Of a stretch of DNA of 64,000 bases, positions 14,101 through 28,700 are shown one piece after another (the first letter of the stretch is position 1; the number at the start of each line of letters is the position of its first letter). The stretch lies in NCBI GenBank assembly GCA_949825025.1, contig OX463784.1:2753168-2817167 (forward strand). Direction: 5' to 3'. Source of the stretch: Siphlonurus alternatus (lineage: Eukaryota; Arthropoda; Insecta; Ephemeroptera; Siphlonuridae). A model generated the notes under the pieces. It was not told where the DNA came from. It did not search any database and saw only the letters and a list, made by a program, of their open reading frames with translations. The position numbers and the translations under genes are program-made.

Positions 14101-17100
14101 ACCCCCCACCCACAAAAAACCCATCCTACGCTGACACGGCTGCTCCTGACTTGCGTCAAGTAAGCCACCGTTCCGTCAGCCTGCCGCTCCCACTCTGCAG
14201 GTTTCTGGTGCACCAATAACCATCGACCCACAGAGTGGAGCACCCATGTCCACCAAAACCACCCTGATGGTAAGGTGGCCGATCCCGTGGACCTCCCCGC
14301 CACTAGGTGCAGCCGGCAAACTGATCACGCCGGCCATCCGGGGACTCCTTCACGCAACCTCCGACAATTGCGCTAGGGACCGTTGCATTTATCCTCCCAT
14401 AGTCTGCTGTTAAACTATAAGAGTCCCCAGCATTGCCGAGATTTTGCTGCCTAGGTACTCTGAGCTCCGCGGCAGCAGGGAGAGCTCAGGCTCCATAACC
14501 GGTTAGTGGCTATGGACTGAGGGCTGTAATTAAACAACCCCCAGGTGGAGCCCCAAGGGCGCGGTCCCACGCGTCGCGTACTGAACTTTCCCCACACAGT
14601 GTTTAGCATGAGTCAGGAACAGCCGGGTGCTGTTCTTGACTTATTATTTTATCGGGGTAAAATAATACTATTATTTCTTACAATAGTCAGGGGAATAAGA
14701 GGAAAAATCGCGCGTTTAGTGAAGAAAGCATGAATTTTTTTTTGGTGGTAGAGTTCACCCCAAAGATCAATTTTTTTGGCGGAGTCGCGCGAAAATGACC
14801 TTGGTTCGACCCTCCGTGACCTTTGACCCCGCGCTTCTTAATTATTTTTTCCTGCCTATACTTTTCATTTTAGAGGAAAAATGTACTCTTGCAAAACTGT
14901 TTGTAATAATGAAAAGGTGATAAGAAAAAAAAAATCAAGTTCGTAAATTAATTATTTTCAAAATGGCGGCTAATTAACTTAATTAATTCATGAATTCTTG
15001 GTACCTTTCGATGAATTTCTCTTAACTTTTGATATTTATGTTGAAATTAAACCTCGCTTATTGTACACACACATTTTATGGTACCAAAAGTAATTAAATT
15101 AAGTCATAACTTGCACATAATTAGGCAAATTATTGATTTAATTGAGTAGGACCAGGTAACACTGTGTAGGTCATCTAGTTCAAGAATATTATGAAACAGC
15201 TTGAACAAGCTGACACGTGACTTACAAGTTGTTGGGACCCCCCCTGAACACACTGTTAGAAACTTTCCAAAAGTCCCATGTAGAATAAGGTCAAAAATCC
15301 GGGTTTGTCCCGGAATCCAAAAACATTTTTTTCCCGCGTGAATAATTGACGTAGCGTTTTGCAAAATACATCAATTTGAAGCTTATACTACCAATAATTT
15401 AGGAAAAATATTCAATCATATTTTAAAGTATTTTATCATATGATTAATTAACTAAAACGCTAATTAGCGTGGTCCAATAAATTTTCAAAATGGAATATTT
15501 CTGAAGTTCTTGCGCGCATTGATTTTGAGTTTATTATCACATTATGAGATCGTTTAATTTAATTGAAACGTTTTTGTTTCATACTCCTTACTTGCATAGA
15601 ATTTTAGTCACAGTATGCAGAAGTGCGCAATTCAAGGAAGCGCATATACATGCATATATGGGCCATATCTGTGGTATATTAATTAGCAGCCACTACGTCT
15701 CTGTAACACACAATACAATGTAAACGATCGAGATATCAACAGCATATCTATAATAACTTGCTCGTTCTCTAAATATGTTTTTTTTTCCCTCTCGGGAAAA
15801 ATAAAAACATAATAATAAAACATAGGCACAAGGGGCATTCACAAAGTCTTAAGGCCATCTTAAGGCCACATTTTTAAGGCTCGATAATTTAAAGCTTGAT
15901 TTTAGACGTGTTTTTTAGACCCGAAATTTCTGGTCTTAAATTATTGAGCTTTAAATGTGGCCTTAAGGCTTTGTGAGTGCCCCTATAATTTTTAAGTAAT
16001 AAGAGAGTAATACATATAGTATACCTATATATTGATATTATATATATAAGACAAGCTATACTGAAAACTGAAAAGGTATTTGAATCATATTTGTTATCGT
16101 GAATAAAATTTATTGCAATCCTATATTGACATAAAAGTATTTTGTTTTCGAATAAAAACATATGAGAAACAATGCATGACATTCATTATAAAGTTTATTT
16201 CATAATTATATTTATATATATAATATACTGTAGTTCTTTTATTCATATAGTTTAAAGTAGAGTGAGCGATTGCATTTATTTTAATATTTGATTTTCTAAA
16301 AATATTTTAAGCTGCCCTCTATTGAGAAATGAAAACCAAAAAATTCCATCTCAAATAGTTTCACCACAAAAAATTCCCAAAGTTGGTGTTTCGGAGGCCT
16401 TTAACGTGCAGCCTTATGGAACATAAAACCGCGTTTTACTCCAACATTTTCTGAACTATGCTACCATTTAAAAAATACCTACGTAATCTATGATGAATTC
16501 TTTAATGGATTTTTAAATAAAAAAAAAAATTTACGGAGCCGTTTTTTTTTTTCGGAAAAAAATCTTTAAGTTTTTGCGGGTTAATTCCCATAAGGATTTT
16601 CATGAATTTTTTCCAAGAAAACGACCCCGTAAAAAATTTTTTTTTTTGAAAATTCATTAAAGAATTCATCATAGATTACGTAAGTATTTTTTAAATGGTA
16701 CCATAGTTCAGAAAAAGTTGGGAGTAAAACGCGGTTTTATGTTCCATAAGGCTGCACGTTAAAGGCCTCCGAAACACCAACTTTGGGAATTTTTTGTGGT
16801 GAAACTATTTGAGATGGAATTTTTTGGTTTTCATTTCTCAATAGTGGGTAGCTTAAACTATTTTTAAAAAATAAAATATTAAAAAAAATGAACTCGCTCA
16901 CTCTACTTTAATACAAAATAATACAACGCTTATAAATAATCTGTTGTCGTCATTTTCTTCTTATTGCGTATATTATTATTTGTTTCTCTCTCTTATTATA
17001 GCAACAATTTTTTTTATCTTCAACACATTAATGATACCCATAATTAATAATACGATCAAATAATTATATTAAATTTGCAATCTTTTCAGGAATAATAAGG

Positions 17101-20100
17101 GGGTAAATGGAACCGTGGTGTTGGCTCTTATACTGCAGGCGTTGCATCAATTATTAACAGCAGTATTTCGAATACCCCTTCCCACCCCCAAATTTTTTCA
17201 CCCCGAGAGGGAAAAAAAAACATATTTAGAGAACGAGCAAGTTATTATAGATATGCTGCATGTTGATATCTCGATCGTTTACATTGCATTGTGTGTTATA
17301 GAGACGTAGTGGCTGCTAATTAATATACCACAGATATGGCCCATATATGCATGTATATGCGCTTCCTTGAATTGCGCACTTCTGCATACTGTGACTAAAA
17401 TTCTATGCAAGTAAGGAGTATGAAACAAAAACGTTTCAATTAAATTAAACGATCTCATAATGTGATAATAAACTCAAAATCAATGCGCGCAAGAACTTCA
17501 GAAATATTCCATTTTGAAAATTTATTGGACCACGCTAATTAGCGTTTTAGTTAATTAATCATATGATAAAATACTTTAAAATATGATTGAATATTTTTCC
17601 TAAATTATTGGTAGTATAAGCTTCAAATTGATGTATTTTGCAAAACGCTACGTCAATTATTCACGCGGGAAAAAAATGTTTTTGGATTCCGGGACAAACC
17701 CGGATTTTTGACCTTATTCTACATGGGACTTTTGGAAAGTTTCTAACAGTGTGTTCAGGGGGGGTCCCAACAACTTGTAAGTCACGTGTCAGCTTGTTCA
17801 AGCTGTTTCATAATATTCTTGAACTAGATGACCTACACAGTGTTACCTGGTCCTACTCAATTAAATCAATAATTTGCCTAATTATGTGCAAGTTATGACT
17901 TAATTTAATTACTTTTGGTACCATAAAATGTGTGTGTACAATAAGCGAGGTTTAATTTCAACATAAATATCAAAAGTTAAGAGAAATTCATCGAAAGGTA
18001 CCAAGAATTCATGAATTAATTAAGTTAATTAGCCGCCATTTTGAAAATAATTAATTTACGAACTTGATTTTTTTTTCTTATCACCTTTTCATTATTACAA
18101 ACAGTTTTGCAAGAGTACATTTTTCCTCTAAAATGAAAAGTATAGGCAGGAAAAAATAATTAAGAAGCGCGGGGTCAAAGGTCACGGAGGGTCGAACCAA
18201 GGTCATTTTCGCGCGACTCCGCCAAAAAAATTGATCTTTGGGGTGAACTCTACCACCAAAAAAAAATTCATGCTTTCTTCACTAAACGCGCGATTTCGAC
18301 TATTTTTTCCTCTTATTCCCCTGACTACAATATAATTATATTATACTATTATAAGTCACACTTTTTCATATAAATACGCACTTCAAAAACTTTGCAAAAA
18401 AAAAAAAAAAAAAAAAGAGCAGCAAAAAAAAAAAAAAAAAAAAGCATGTCATACAATGATAAAAAAATTAACAACAAAAAATCATAAAAAACAAAACAAT
18501 TTTACCCTGTCTGCATTAAAAATGTGAAATAAACTTCCTCGTGCTACTAAAAATATAAAATGACCCAGAGGGGATTTGAACCTAAAACTTCTGCGTGGAT
18601 GACAAGTGTACTTCTACTAGGCCACAGACGCCCATGCTAGGATAGTTGAAATTAAAACTGTATTTATTTTTCAATCATTCCACTAATGGTTTTAGCAGCA
18701 GCAAATAGGGGGTTGAAAAGACATTTAAAAATTATGATTCAAGGGTCTTAATAAAGTTAAATATGGATCCTACGGCATCCTACTCTCTTCGTAGATAAGA
18801 AAAGAGACTCAGTTTTAGGTTTAATATAATAATTCAATAGATATTCAGCAGATACGGAAGGAGTCCACGCAGTATGATAAATTTACACATTTTCATTGGC
18901 TGATTGCTGCTAACGGCGCCAATCATTTAAAAACTGAAAGTGGTGGAAGGACTTGATATTGCATCTTCTCTTCAATAAAATGAAACTATTTGAGAAACAA
19001 TTTCTATTATTTAAATATGATGAAAGGTACGTTTGTAATATTACTTATCTCCCAGTGTGTTTTTACAGTACGCGTACATGGAATAATGTGCATTTTTTAA
19101 GTTTTAAAACTCATCCACTTCGATAGGCTAGGCATTTGAAATTTTGAATTTTGGCTAGATTGTTTTTGATTGGCTACCTGTTATGCAGGTGCGTACAGGT
19201 ATGCACATCTATAGTGAACTGAACCTGACATTTCGATGACGTCAAAGGCGGTAGGCGATGGCCTCCAGGTGAAATGCATCTTTTAAAACTGCATTTATAC
19301 AAAGTTACAGTGCTCAAAAAATTCGCATAAAATTCACACCTGCATTTCAGCACCTCCTCTTTCGTTTCCGCCACTTAAAATCGGCCGTGCAGCCAACCCA
19401 TTGTATCTGTACACAATTTGTGTTTCATAAAATTAAAAAAAAATTAAGGATTCAGGGGTGCCAACTTAACTTACAGAACATTCAATAATGGACAACATAC
19501 ATGAAAAAATTTTATTGCAGAAATGAATAGAGGGTACCAAATTATGCTACTCTGAATTTTTTCAGATTTTTTTGAGACCCGGAACTATTTTTAAATAATT
19601 ATTGAAAGTCCTGTATTTTCAGTTGGCACCCCTGCAGCCTTAATAAAAAGGATAGAGACTGGACGCCTATTGACGCCTCCAGGGGGCGTGGCCACACTTT
19701 CAATAATTATTTAAAAATAGTTATGGGTCTCAAAAAAATCAGAAAGAATTCAGAGTAGCATAATTTGGTACCCTCTATATCATTTCTGCAATAAAAATTT
19801 TTCATGTATGTTGTCCATTATTTAAAAATAGTTCCGGGTCTCAAAAAATCTGAAAAAAAAAAAAAAAAAATCAGAGTAGCATAATTTGGTGCCATCTATT
19901 AATTTCTGCAATAAAAAAAATTCATGCAACTATGTTGTCTATTTGGATTTACTTGAAGTCTCTGTTCTTTTTGAGTCACCCAAGGTCACTCACCATCAGC
20001 CTGGTGTCTAGGATCTCCCTCAACATGCGAGGTAGCACCCCCTCCCTCGTCTCTGGTTTGACAAAGGCGGCACCACATGGCGAGATGTTTGCTTCTGACG

Positions 20101-22737
20101 ACAGTTTGCGCAACAATTTGGGCGGCACCAGCAGCTGGGTGCAACCAAACTCAAACGGAGCCTCCCTGGAAAACATAAAAATAGACGATAATGGTTGCAC
20201 TTTTTTATTTTATAGTGGACATCATACATGAAAAAAAAATATTGCAGAAATGAATAGAGGGTACCAAACTATGCTACTCTGAATTTTTATTTTGAGACCC
20301 AGAACTATTTTTAAATAATTATTGAAAGTCCTGTGATTTCAGTTGGCACCCCTGAATCCTTAATAAAACGGATGGGGACTAGATGCCTATTGACGCCTCC
20401 AGGGGGCGTGGCCGCACTTTCAATAATTATTTAAAAATAGTTCTGGGCCTCAAAAAAATCTGAAAAAATTCAGAGTAGCATAATTTGGTACCTTCTATTC
20501 ATTTCTGCAATAAATTTTTTTCAAGCATGTTTCGAAAATATACATAAAATTATGCTTTTCTGAAGTTTTTCAGATTTTTGGAGTACGGGAACTGATTTAA
20601 AAAAAGATATATATTTAAAGTATCTGAATGGCAACATACATGAAAATTTTTTATTGAAGAAATGAATAGAGGGTATTAAATTAAGCTACTCTGATTTTTT
20701 TCAGTTTTTTTTGAAACCCAAAAATATTTTTAAATAGTTATTTTAAGTGCAGCCACGCCCCCTGGAGGCATCAATAGGCCATATTATTTTTATTAGGGAT
20801 TCAAGGGTGCCAACTTAACTTACAGAACTTTCAGTATCTTAATTATTAAAAATAGTTCTGGGACTCAAAAAAATCTAAAATAATTCACAGTAACATAATT
20901 TGGTACCCTCTATTCGTTTCTGCAATAAAATTTTTTCATACAGTAGGTTGTCCATTATAAGCTGTAAATAGGTACAAAATTAAGCTCATAATATTGCACT
21001 CACTTAATATACAACAGTCTTTCAAGCCTTAGTTTACCCAAAGAATTAATATCTACTAGAAGACTTACCGCCGTGTTAAAGTTTCGTCTCTCCTATTTTA
21101 AAAGAAAAATCTGTTCGCGCTTATGAAGTGAGCTAACGATGACATGGACACTAGATGTCCCTTTTGCCTGAGGCTATACAGTTCGGCAGGGCTAGGGTTG
21201 ACTTAACGTCACGTGACTCCTATTAGTATTGTATTGGAAAGTCCGTGACGTCAATCAACCCTAGCACGGACGGAGCACGGTCGTAAAAATTGAAGAAAGG
21301 GAGGGGAAGTTAGAGAAGGGTGAGGTTAGAAGGAGGGCTACTCAGCAGAACAATAGCAGATTTTACCGAGGCAATATTGTTATCACGATCGTATTGTGTA
21401 TTTATTGTTGTCGTTGTCAACAGGGAATTCCTTTAAATATTTCTTTAACGGGTTGAAATAAAATCTTCTATTCGCTACCAAGCTCTCCTCTCGTCTAATT
21501 TCCTCTCATTTTAAACCATTTTAGAGGAAAAGAAGAGAAAAAGACGAGATTACATATTTTTTCCTCTACTCTCTACTTGAACATAAAAATGTTAGAAATA
21601 TTGTTGTCAGTCACTTTAAAAAAACTAATGAAGTGCGGAAAATTATATTTCATAATTATTTTTATTGCTTTACTTTTCGATTGTACAAAACAATGTAAGC
21701 ACTCATAATAAAAAAAAATAATCACAGTATCACATGACATTATATTGACTTAAATTAATAAAAGAAGCATGCGCTGTCGGGGTCCACCTAATAAACAGTT
21801 TTAATATTTATTTATTTATTAATTTTTTAAAAATAATTTTTAATTTTAATCAGTTTGAAATTGCTGAAGATTTACATTAAAATGGGAAATCATCCTTAAA
21901 CCGGGCTTTTAGTTAACGTCAGGAAAATAAAATAAAACTATAATATTATACATATTAAACATACATATATACACATATATAATATATATATGTGTGTGTG
22001 TATGTATATGTATGTATATATTATTATGATAGTACAAGAATGTAGAATTGTATATGAATTTTTATTTTACGATAATAAATAACATTCGTAGGATCTTTAC
22101 TGAAAATATAAATTTTAATTTTACTTGTGAAATATGCATGCAGAATTTTACGAAATGATTTGCATCTATTTTGTGAAATGAAATTTTGCTATTCTACTGC
22201 TGACCTGATTTGAAAGAAATGTCATATTTTATTCGCTATGATAGAAACTTTCCTTTAGTCTAATTTCCTCCTATTTTGCACCATTTTGGAGAAAAAGACG
22301 AGATTACGTCTTTTTTCTTCTTCTTGAGCATAAAATGTTAGAAATGTTGACTCCATTTCATCCTCACATTCATCGAAGATGAAATAAGGTGTGCTTTAGA
22401 GGTAAAAAGATTAGGTTTATTGTTACTGCATTGGTTGCAAATAGATTTGTAAATAAATTACAGTAGAAGAGAAAATATTATTAAATTTTTTACTATTTTA
22501 TTTATCGATCGAGGAATCCCTAGTTGAAAAATTACGCTTCAACTTGTCCTGTAATATTTACCTACAATAATTTTCGTTAATTTCGATTGAAAAAAAAAAA
22601 AAAAAAAAACATAAAATCTTGGTCCTTGAAATAAAATTTTAGTAATCAAGTTTAAAAAAAAAAGAAGAAAAATGTTGATTAATTACAATTGTGAAAATCT
22701 TATTAATTTATTTATTTATTGATTGATTGATTGGTTA

Positions 22738-22802
<65 letters not shown>

Positions 22803-25706
22803 TTATATTTCTGAATAAATATAATAAATAAATAAATCAGATTTTCACAATTCACAATTGCTACTTTTCAGTAAAAATAATGAAAAAATTAAAATTATTT
22901 CTACTAATTGTTCGACTTTATTTAAAATAACATTCTCTATTTTTAAATTGGCGAATCAATTTTATAAAGCATTGAAAAATTAAATTGTAAAATTAAAAAA
23001 ATATCATGACTATATTAATATTGATTGAATGTTACAAAATGAACATAATTTATAATAAATATTATATATTAAATATTTCTAAAGTGCTGCCAGAGCGTAC
23101 TTGAGTAGGAGGCCAAAACCCAGCCGGCGCGATCGTCATCTGTCGAGACATTAGCCGTCCGGAATTTAAAAAATAACATGCAATGTAATCGGGAGGAAAT
23201 ATTTTTTTTTAAATATTTACTTGATATTAATGAAGGTGTCTTGTAGTGCAATAATACTTCAATGTAGTCTCCCGTTTGCTAATTATTTTATTTAGTTCAT
23301 AAATATCATACTTCTTGAGATATAAGACGGTAAAGTTAGGGCGGGAACTTGGTTCTATCTTCCAAGCTTTAGTAATGTATCATGACGTCACGAAATTTTG
23401 AAAATATAAAAGTACTTGAATCAACTTTCATACATTATTTTCGATGTAGTAAATAACTTTACTTGATACATACAAAGTATAGAAAATGCAATTAAGTAAA
23501 GTGAAAGTCACTCGCTATGAAGAAAGGCTTTCAATGTTCATATGACGTCATCGCCAGTAAACTGACTTTTATACCTTCGCGCATGCCGGCGCATGCGCAG
23601 ATGTAACAGAAGTAGCAGAAGTCGGGTTCATAAAAGTTTAATTTAAGTGTATTAATATTGTTTTTGCGTGAAAAAAAAGGTTGTCCAGTAAGATTAAACT
23701 ATATTAGAGTTAAACTTGTTTCATTTTGAAAACTCTAGCATACAGCGTAATTGTCGTAAACCGCGACCAAAGTCAAGCCCTCTCCCATTTGATTACACGC
23801 AAACCTGCTGCTCAGTAGGACGGCTATTGAAAAGTGGGCGCGGTCGTGTTGTGGCCTTCTACTCAAGTTTGCTCTGGTGCTGCTACTGAAGACGATAATG
23901 CACCTGCTTCTATTTAGAAGAATGACTTTAGTCATTGTTATCCTGGCCATTCATCCCTTGCATACCTTCCCCCCATTCCGGCCAGCTAGTTCTGCCCGTC
24001 ACCTTCTTTTACTTCCCCTCTCTGCTCTGAACAAACTCGATCCGTCGATCGCGACTGTTGCGATACCTTGCGTCCATGTCTTAAAGCTTTGTGCTAAGAT
24101 AAAGTGGACGAAAGCCGCCATAAGCGGTAAGTCTTCTAGTAGATATTAATTCTTTGGTTTACCATTCAAAAATAGTTCATGGATGACCACTATCAATCAT
24201 CTACATCAGCTGATAAAAATGGCAGCCAACACGAAAAATTATTCATAGAGCAAGTGGACAGAAATATGTTCATATTTTATGAAGATTTTCACTTAAGTTA
24301 GGACAGAAAAAATATTGTAAAGAATTTTAATGATTTATCAATTATTATGCAACCGGCATTGAGTGTGTTTGATTTATTTTCAGCTACTTTATTTTTCTAG
24401 TGAAAGAACTATTTTTTTTTTGTATTTTATTTGCAACATGGGTCGGAAGAATACAAATCACAGGAATCTACATTGTATTACTACGCCAGAGATGATTGAC
24501 AGGGGTAAACTAAGATTTGAAAGACTGTAACAGACATCAATTATTAGTAGGGTGATAGTTCATTATTGTGAACAAGGGACGATACAACATCACTCCTACA
24601 CAAAGCCTTCTACTTGCAATGGTTGTAACAAACCATTGTTTATAATGTCTGTTGCATGAAGCCTTTTTTATTGTTAAACATGGGATGACTTAATGCCTGA
24701 TTTTGCCACCAGAGCAGAGAATGTAATGGCATTGTTGGCGCTAGGCAACCGCTACAACTTTAAAATTAACGGTCATTTTCCATAAGTCAACATGTAAATC
24801 AACAACCGTCCCATGTTTCTCCTTTCACGCGACAGACATTACACAACAATACTTTGTTTACTACCAACGAGCAGAAGACTTTGCTCCTACATATCCCAAT
24901 CTCAACTTACTGTCCTAGATGCTCGACTCTTCCCAGACAAGTTGAGAAGCAGTAGTTGTATGCTATGATGATTGACGGGTAGAGAGACTGAAAGTCCAGG
25001 ACTATGACCGGGTCTTCATAATACCGTGATTCTGGTTCCATCACTAACGGTATGAATTCCGGTGACCGCATGTGTGCTCTCTGTACGATACTTGGAGATA
25101 CCGGCACGAAATTCCGTGGCTTGGCGAGTCGTAGCATCATTGACTCTACTCTGAATTGTGAGCCACGAGATAAAACTTCATAGAACTGGATGCCGAACAG
25201 TTTGGCAAGTTCTGAAGTTCTTCCAAGCAGATCCAGCTGGTCTAGTAGACGCGAACATCCCTCAACTCGGAAGAGGAAGTAGTCTATGACCAGCCAACGG
25301 TAGCGTCCGGAGGGATGGTCCCACCAGTGAGTGAGTTGACGGTGAGAGTGGCGTGATACCCTCTCATGTAGAACGTGATAAACAAGGTTCTCAAACACGT
25401 AGCTCTGTAGAGACACCTGCGAAACATGGAAGGAATAGTATGAAAATCACCATACATGAAAATTATGAAATAATAGCTTAAGTTAAGGCAGAGATAATAC
25501 TGATCAGCTGGCCCAATGCTAAAGAAAAACATTAATAAAAATTATGAAAAAAAAATTAAAATATTTTCGTCTACATCCATAGTAGCTAGAATATCTGATT
25601 TACAAATTCAAGTTAGTTTTTGAGTTATGAATATTTAAAGTTGACTACTTTAAAATGAAAGTTCCATTTCTCCATGTTAAATTAAAATACAGTATGTATT
25701 AGAGAA

Positions 25707-25746
<40 letters not shown>

Positions 25747-28700
25747 GTGTGCTGCTAGTATAAGTGTACCTTGTATTTTGAACGTGATAAAACAATGTGT
25801 TTCCACTCACCTCATGCTTCATGAGTCTCCAGAGGTTCAGTACGATTCTACCGGTGATTCGAAGGTCATTCACCTCCGTGATGGCTCCCTGGGATGCAGC
25901 GTTGTGATTGGCCGACTCCTGATTGGCTCTCTCCGGCTTGACGACACGTCCCAACAAGTTCACTAGGTTGAGGTCCAGGTGGGAAGCTCGTTGGATCAGG
26001 TAGCCCCATGACTCCATCTCAATCTGAAGAGAACACAATTTTACTTGACGTGTTTACTATTATTTTCTTAATTATTGCAATTATTTATTGCAGAAATAAA
26101 TGGAGTCTTCAAGTGTTCCCCCAGCAATAATATTTTCTCCATAAGCCAACTTGTTAGAAATTTGTATTTTTCTCACAAACTATTAAAGCTATTAATTTGA
26201 AACCATCTTCTACCTACCCCCCCCCATTTAGGGATCTTCTGATAATGAATTAAGAACTTATTTTCCTCTAAAAAATTTCTTTTATGCCAAAAAAGAAATT
26301 TCATTTTTTTTTTTTTTTTTTTTTTACATAGGTTTGGATATAACGGTGGGAACAACGAAAAATCGCTGACTTTAAGGGTAAGGTAACGCCACCAATGTTA
26401 AAAAAAATCCCTCTCACAAAAATTCTGAAAAAAATTTAAAATGTTCTCCTCTACACCCCCTATCAGTACCTAAAATATCAGGTATACAAATACGATCTAG
26501 TTTTTGAGTTATGAATTTTTAAAGTTGACCAATTTAACATGGGAGTTTTATTTCTCCATGTTAAAGTAGTCAACTTTAAAAATTTATAACTCAAAAACTA
26601 GATCGTATTTGTATACCTGATATTTTAGGTACTGATAGGGGGTATAGAGGAGAACATTTTAAATTTTTTTCAGAATTTTTGTGAGAGGGATTTTTTTTAA
26701 CATTGGTGGCGGTACCTTACCCTTGAGCCTCTAATGAACTGGCTACTGAACCTTCTATGATGACTCTTTCTTTGTTATCCATGGAAGGAATTGTCATAGG
26801 AGTGTACTGACCTCGTACCCCATGAGGATGTCTGGGTCCCACCTCCTCACCACCTCCAGCACTTCTCTCATCAGCTGTTTCTCATCCTCAACCTTCCTCA
26901 TCACGCAGCCTCTCTTGTTGATCAGCTGTTTCGTCTCCACGGCAATCAGCCCCAGCTCACGGCTCCCCAGTCCATCATCACGGCATGCCAGGTAGAATGC
27001 GGCACATACCGGGTCAGTGTCGGGATCTGGACGTAGGTCGCCACGCGTTGAGACATGTAGCTCAAGACAGAGTACCGTAAGTTGCTGGGGCTGTCAACAA
27101 ACAAGAGGGTGGTGATTTAATGGTAAGGTAACATGCCCAATGTTAAGGGTAACATTACAAATCAGCTGATTTTGTAGTCTTATTTGATAAACATGTAAAC
27201 TTTAGCAAATTCACAAAAATTCTGAAGAATATTTGACACATTTTAGTACCTAAAAGCTATAGAAAATATATCAAGACAATTATTCAAGCCAATTTTTTTA
27301 AAATTAAGTGTTTAGTTGTGCTCTCCATGGGAAAGTCCTACGCTAAAAATTTTAAAAAAAAAAAAAAAAAAAAATCAGCAGGAATAATTGTGTTGAATTT
27401 TTTTTTATTACTCCTCTACATCCCCTGTCAGTAGCTAAAATATCCCCCTGGGGGTCTTCAAATAACACCACTTAACCTAAACTTAGCCTAAGACTGTCCT
27501 AGAGCAACAATAAAGAATATGCTGCAACAGTAAAGAATACGCTACGAATGTCTTAATTTTAGGATTGTTTTAATTTGTGTTATTTGAAGACCCCCCAGGT
27601 ATACAAATTCGAGCTAGTTTTTGAGATATTAATTTTTAAAGTTGACTTCTATAACATGGCATGAACTTTCATGTTAAATTAGTCAACTTTAAAAATTAAT
27701 AACTCAAAAACTAGATATTTGAATACCTGATATTTTAGCTAGTGATAGGGGATGTAGAGGAGAATATTTTAAATTTTTTTCATAATTTTCATGCAACATT
27801 TTTTTTTTTTTTTTTTGTTAACATTGGGCGTGTTACCTTACCCTTAAGATGGAATATAAAATTGTCTGATATTTGTGTCCTAGGCAGTAACTAATTTAAA
27901 GCCACAGTTGCCATTTTACCAACAAATTTTGTGAAGTTTTTTTTATTGAAATAAAATTAATAGAGGGTACAAAATTAGGCACTCCTTATTGTTAGCAAAA
28001 CATTAAAGTGGCTAGATTTTATTAATTAATCAAAAATAGTTCTTGAGCTAAATAAAGGAAAGCAGCATAATTCTGTACTCTCTACCCTGACTCTCCATGT
28101 TAAATTATCTCACCTGAACGAGCGCCCTTGCGTCCTGAAGGTTCTCCAGGTCTACCCTGAACCCGAATGTATTGTTGAGAGGACTGGGACCGTCGATCCT
28201 GCAGCAAGTGTCCGACTGACTCGACAGTCTTCGGGGGGTCCCAATGACCTTGGCTAGCGCTCTTGCCATCGGAGTGCTTTTCTGAATATTCAGGACGTTT
28301 TTCTGATCATTCGGGGCGTTTTTCTGACCATTTAGTGCGTTTTTCTGATCATTCGGGGTGATTTTCTGATCATTCGGGGTGTTTTTGTGATCATTCGGGG
28401 CATATTTCTGATCATTTGGGGTGTTTTTGTGATCATTCGGGGTGTTTTTACTATTATTCGAAGTGTATTTCTGGCTAGCTGGAGATGGGGAGATGGGAGT
28501 CCAGGGTCTGCTACTTTCAGAGCAAGGAGACAAAGATAATGATTCATCATCCGAACAGTCTCGTTCGGGACTATTTGGGACTTGAATTCTCAACTTTGAA
28601 ATTTCACCCGAAGATTTTTTCTCTTTCTCTTTAAAATTACATATTTCTTCATAAGTTGGTGCTAAGAATAATGGTTCAATAAATATGATATTATTTAGTA

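Larger units (their letters stand above)
14686..18325. mobile_element. 3.6-kb foldback element with ~1.1-kb near-identical arms
   Basis: Left arm 14686-~15803 and right arm ~17196-18325 are inverted copies, both beginning GTCAGGGGAATAAGAGG. TACAATA is duplicated directly outside each end (14679-14685, 18326-18332). A mirrored 86-codon frame (15364-15104 minus, 17638-17898 plus) is identical in both arms. The spacer holds a TTAA hairpin element and a smaller palindrome. No transposase was seen. Confidence 0.92.

Noticed and set aside
15104..15364. 86-codon frame, repeated exactly at 17638-17898
   Set aside because: The frames are mirror copies in the arms of the foldback element, have no recognisable domain, and owe their identity to the arms. 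Not called as genes.
14686..18325. Polinton/Maverick element because of very long inverted ends
   Set aside because: The 1.4-kb spacer has no polymerase, integrase or capsid gene, and the 7-bp duplication and terminal sequence do not support it.
18564..18634. Functional tRNA gene
   Set aside because: A and B boxes are present, but the acceptor stem does not pair well. Kept only as a tRNA-like sequence.
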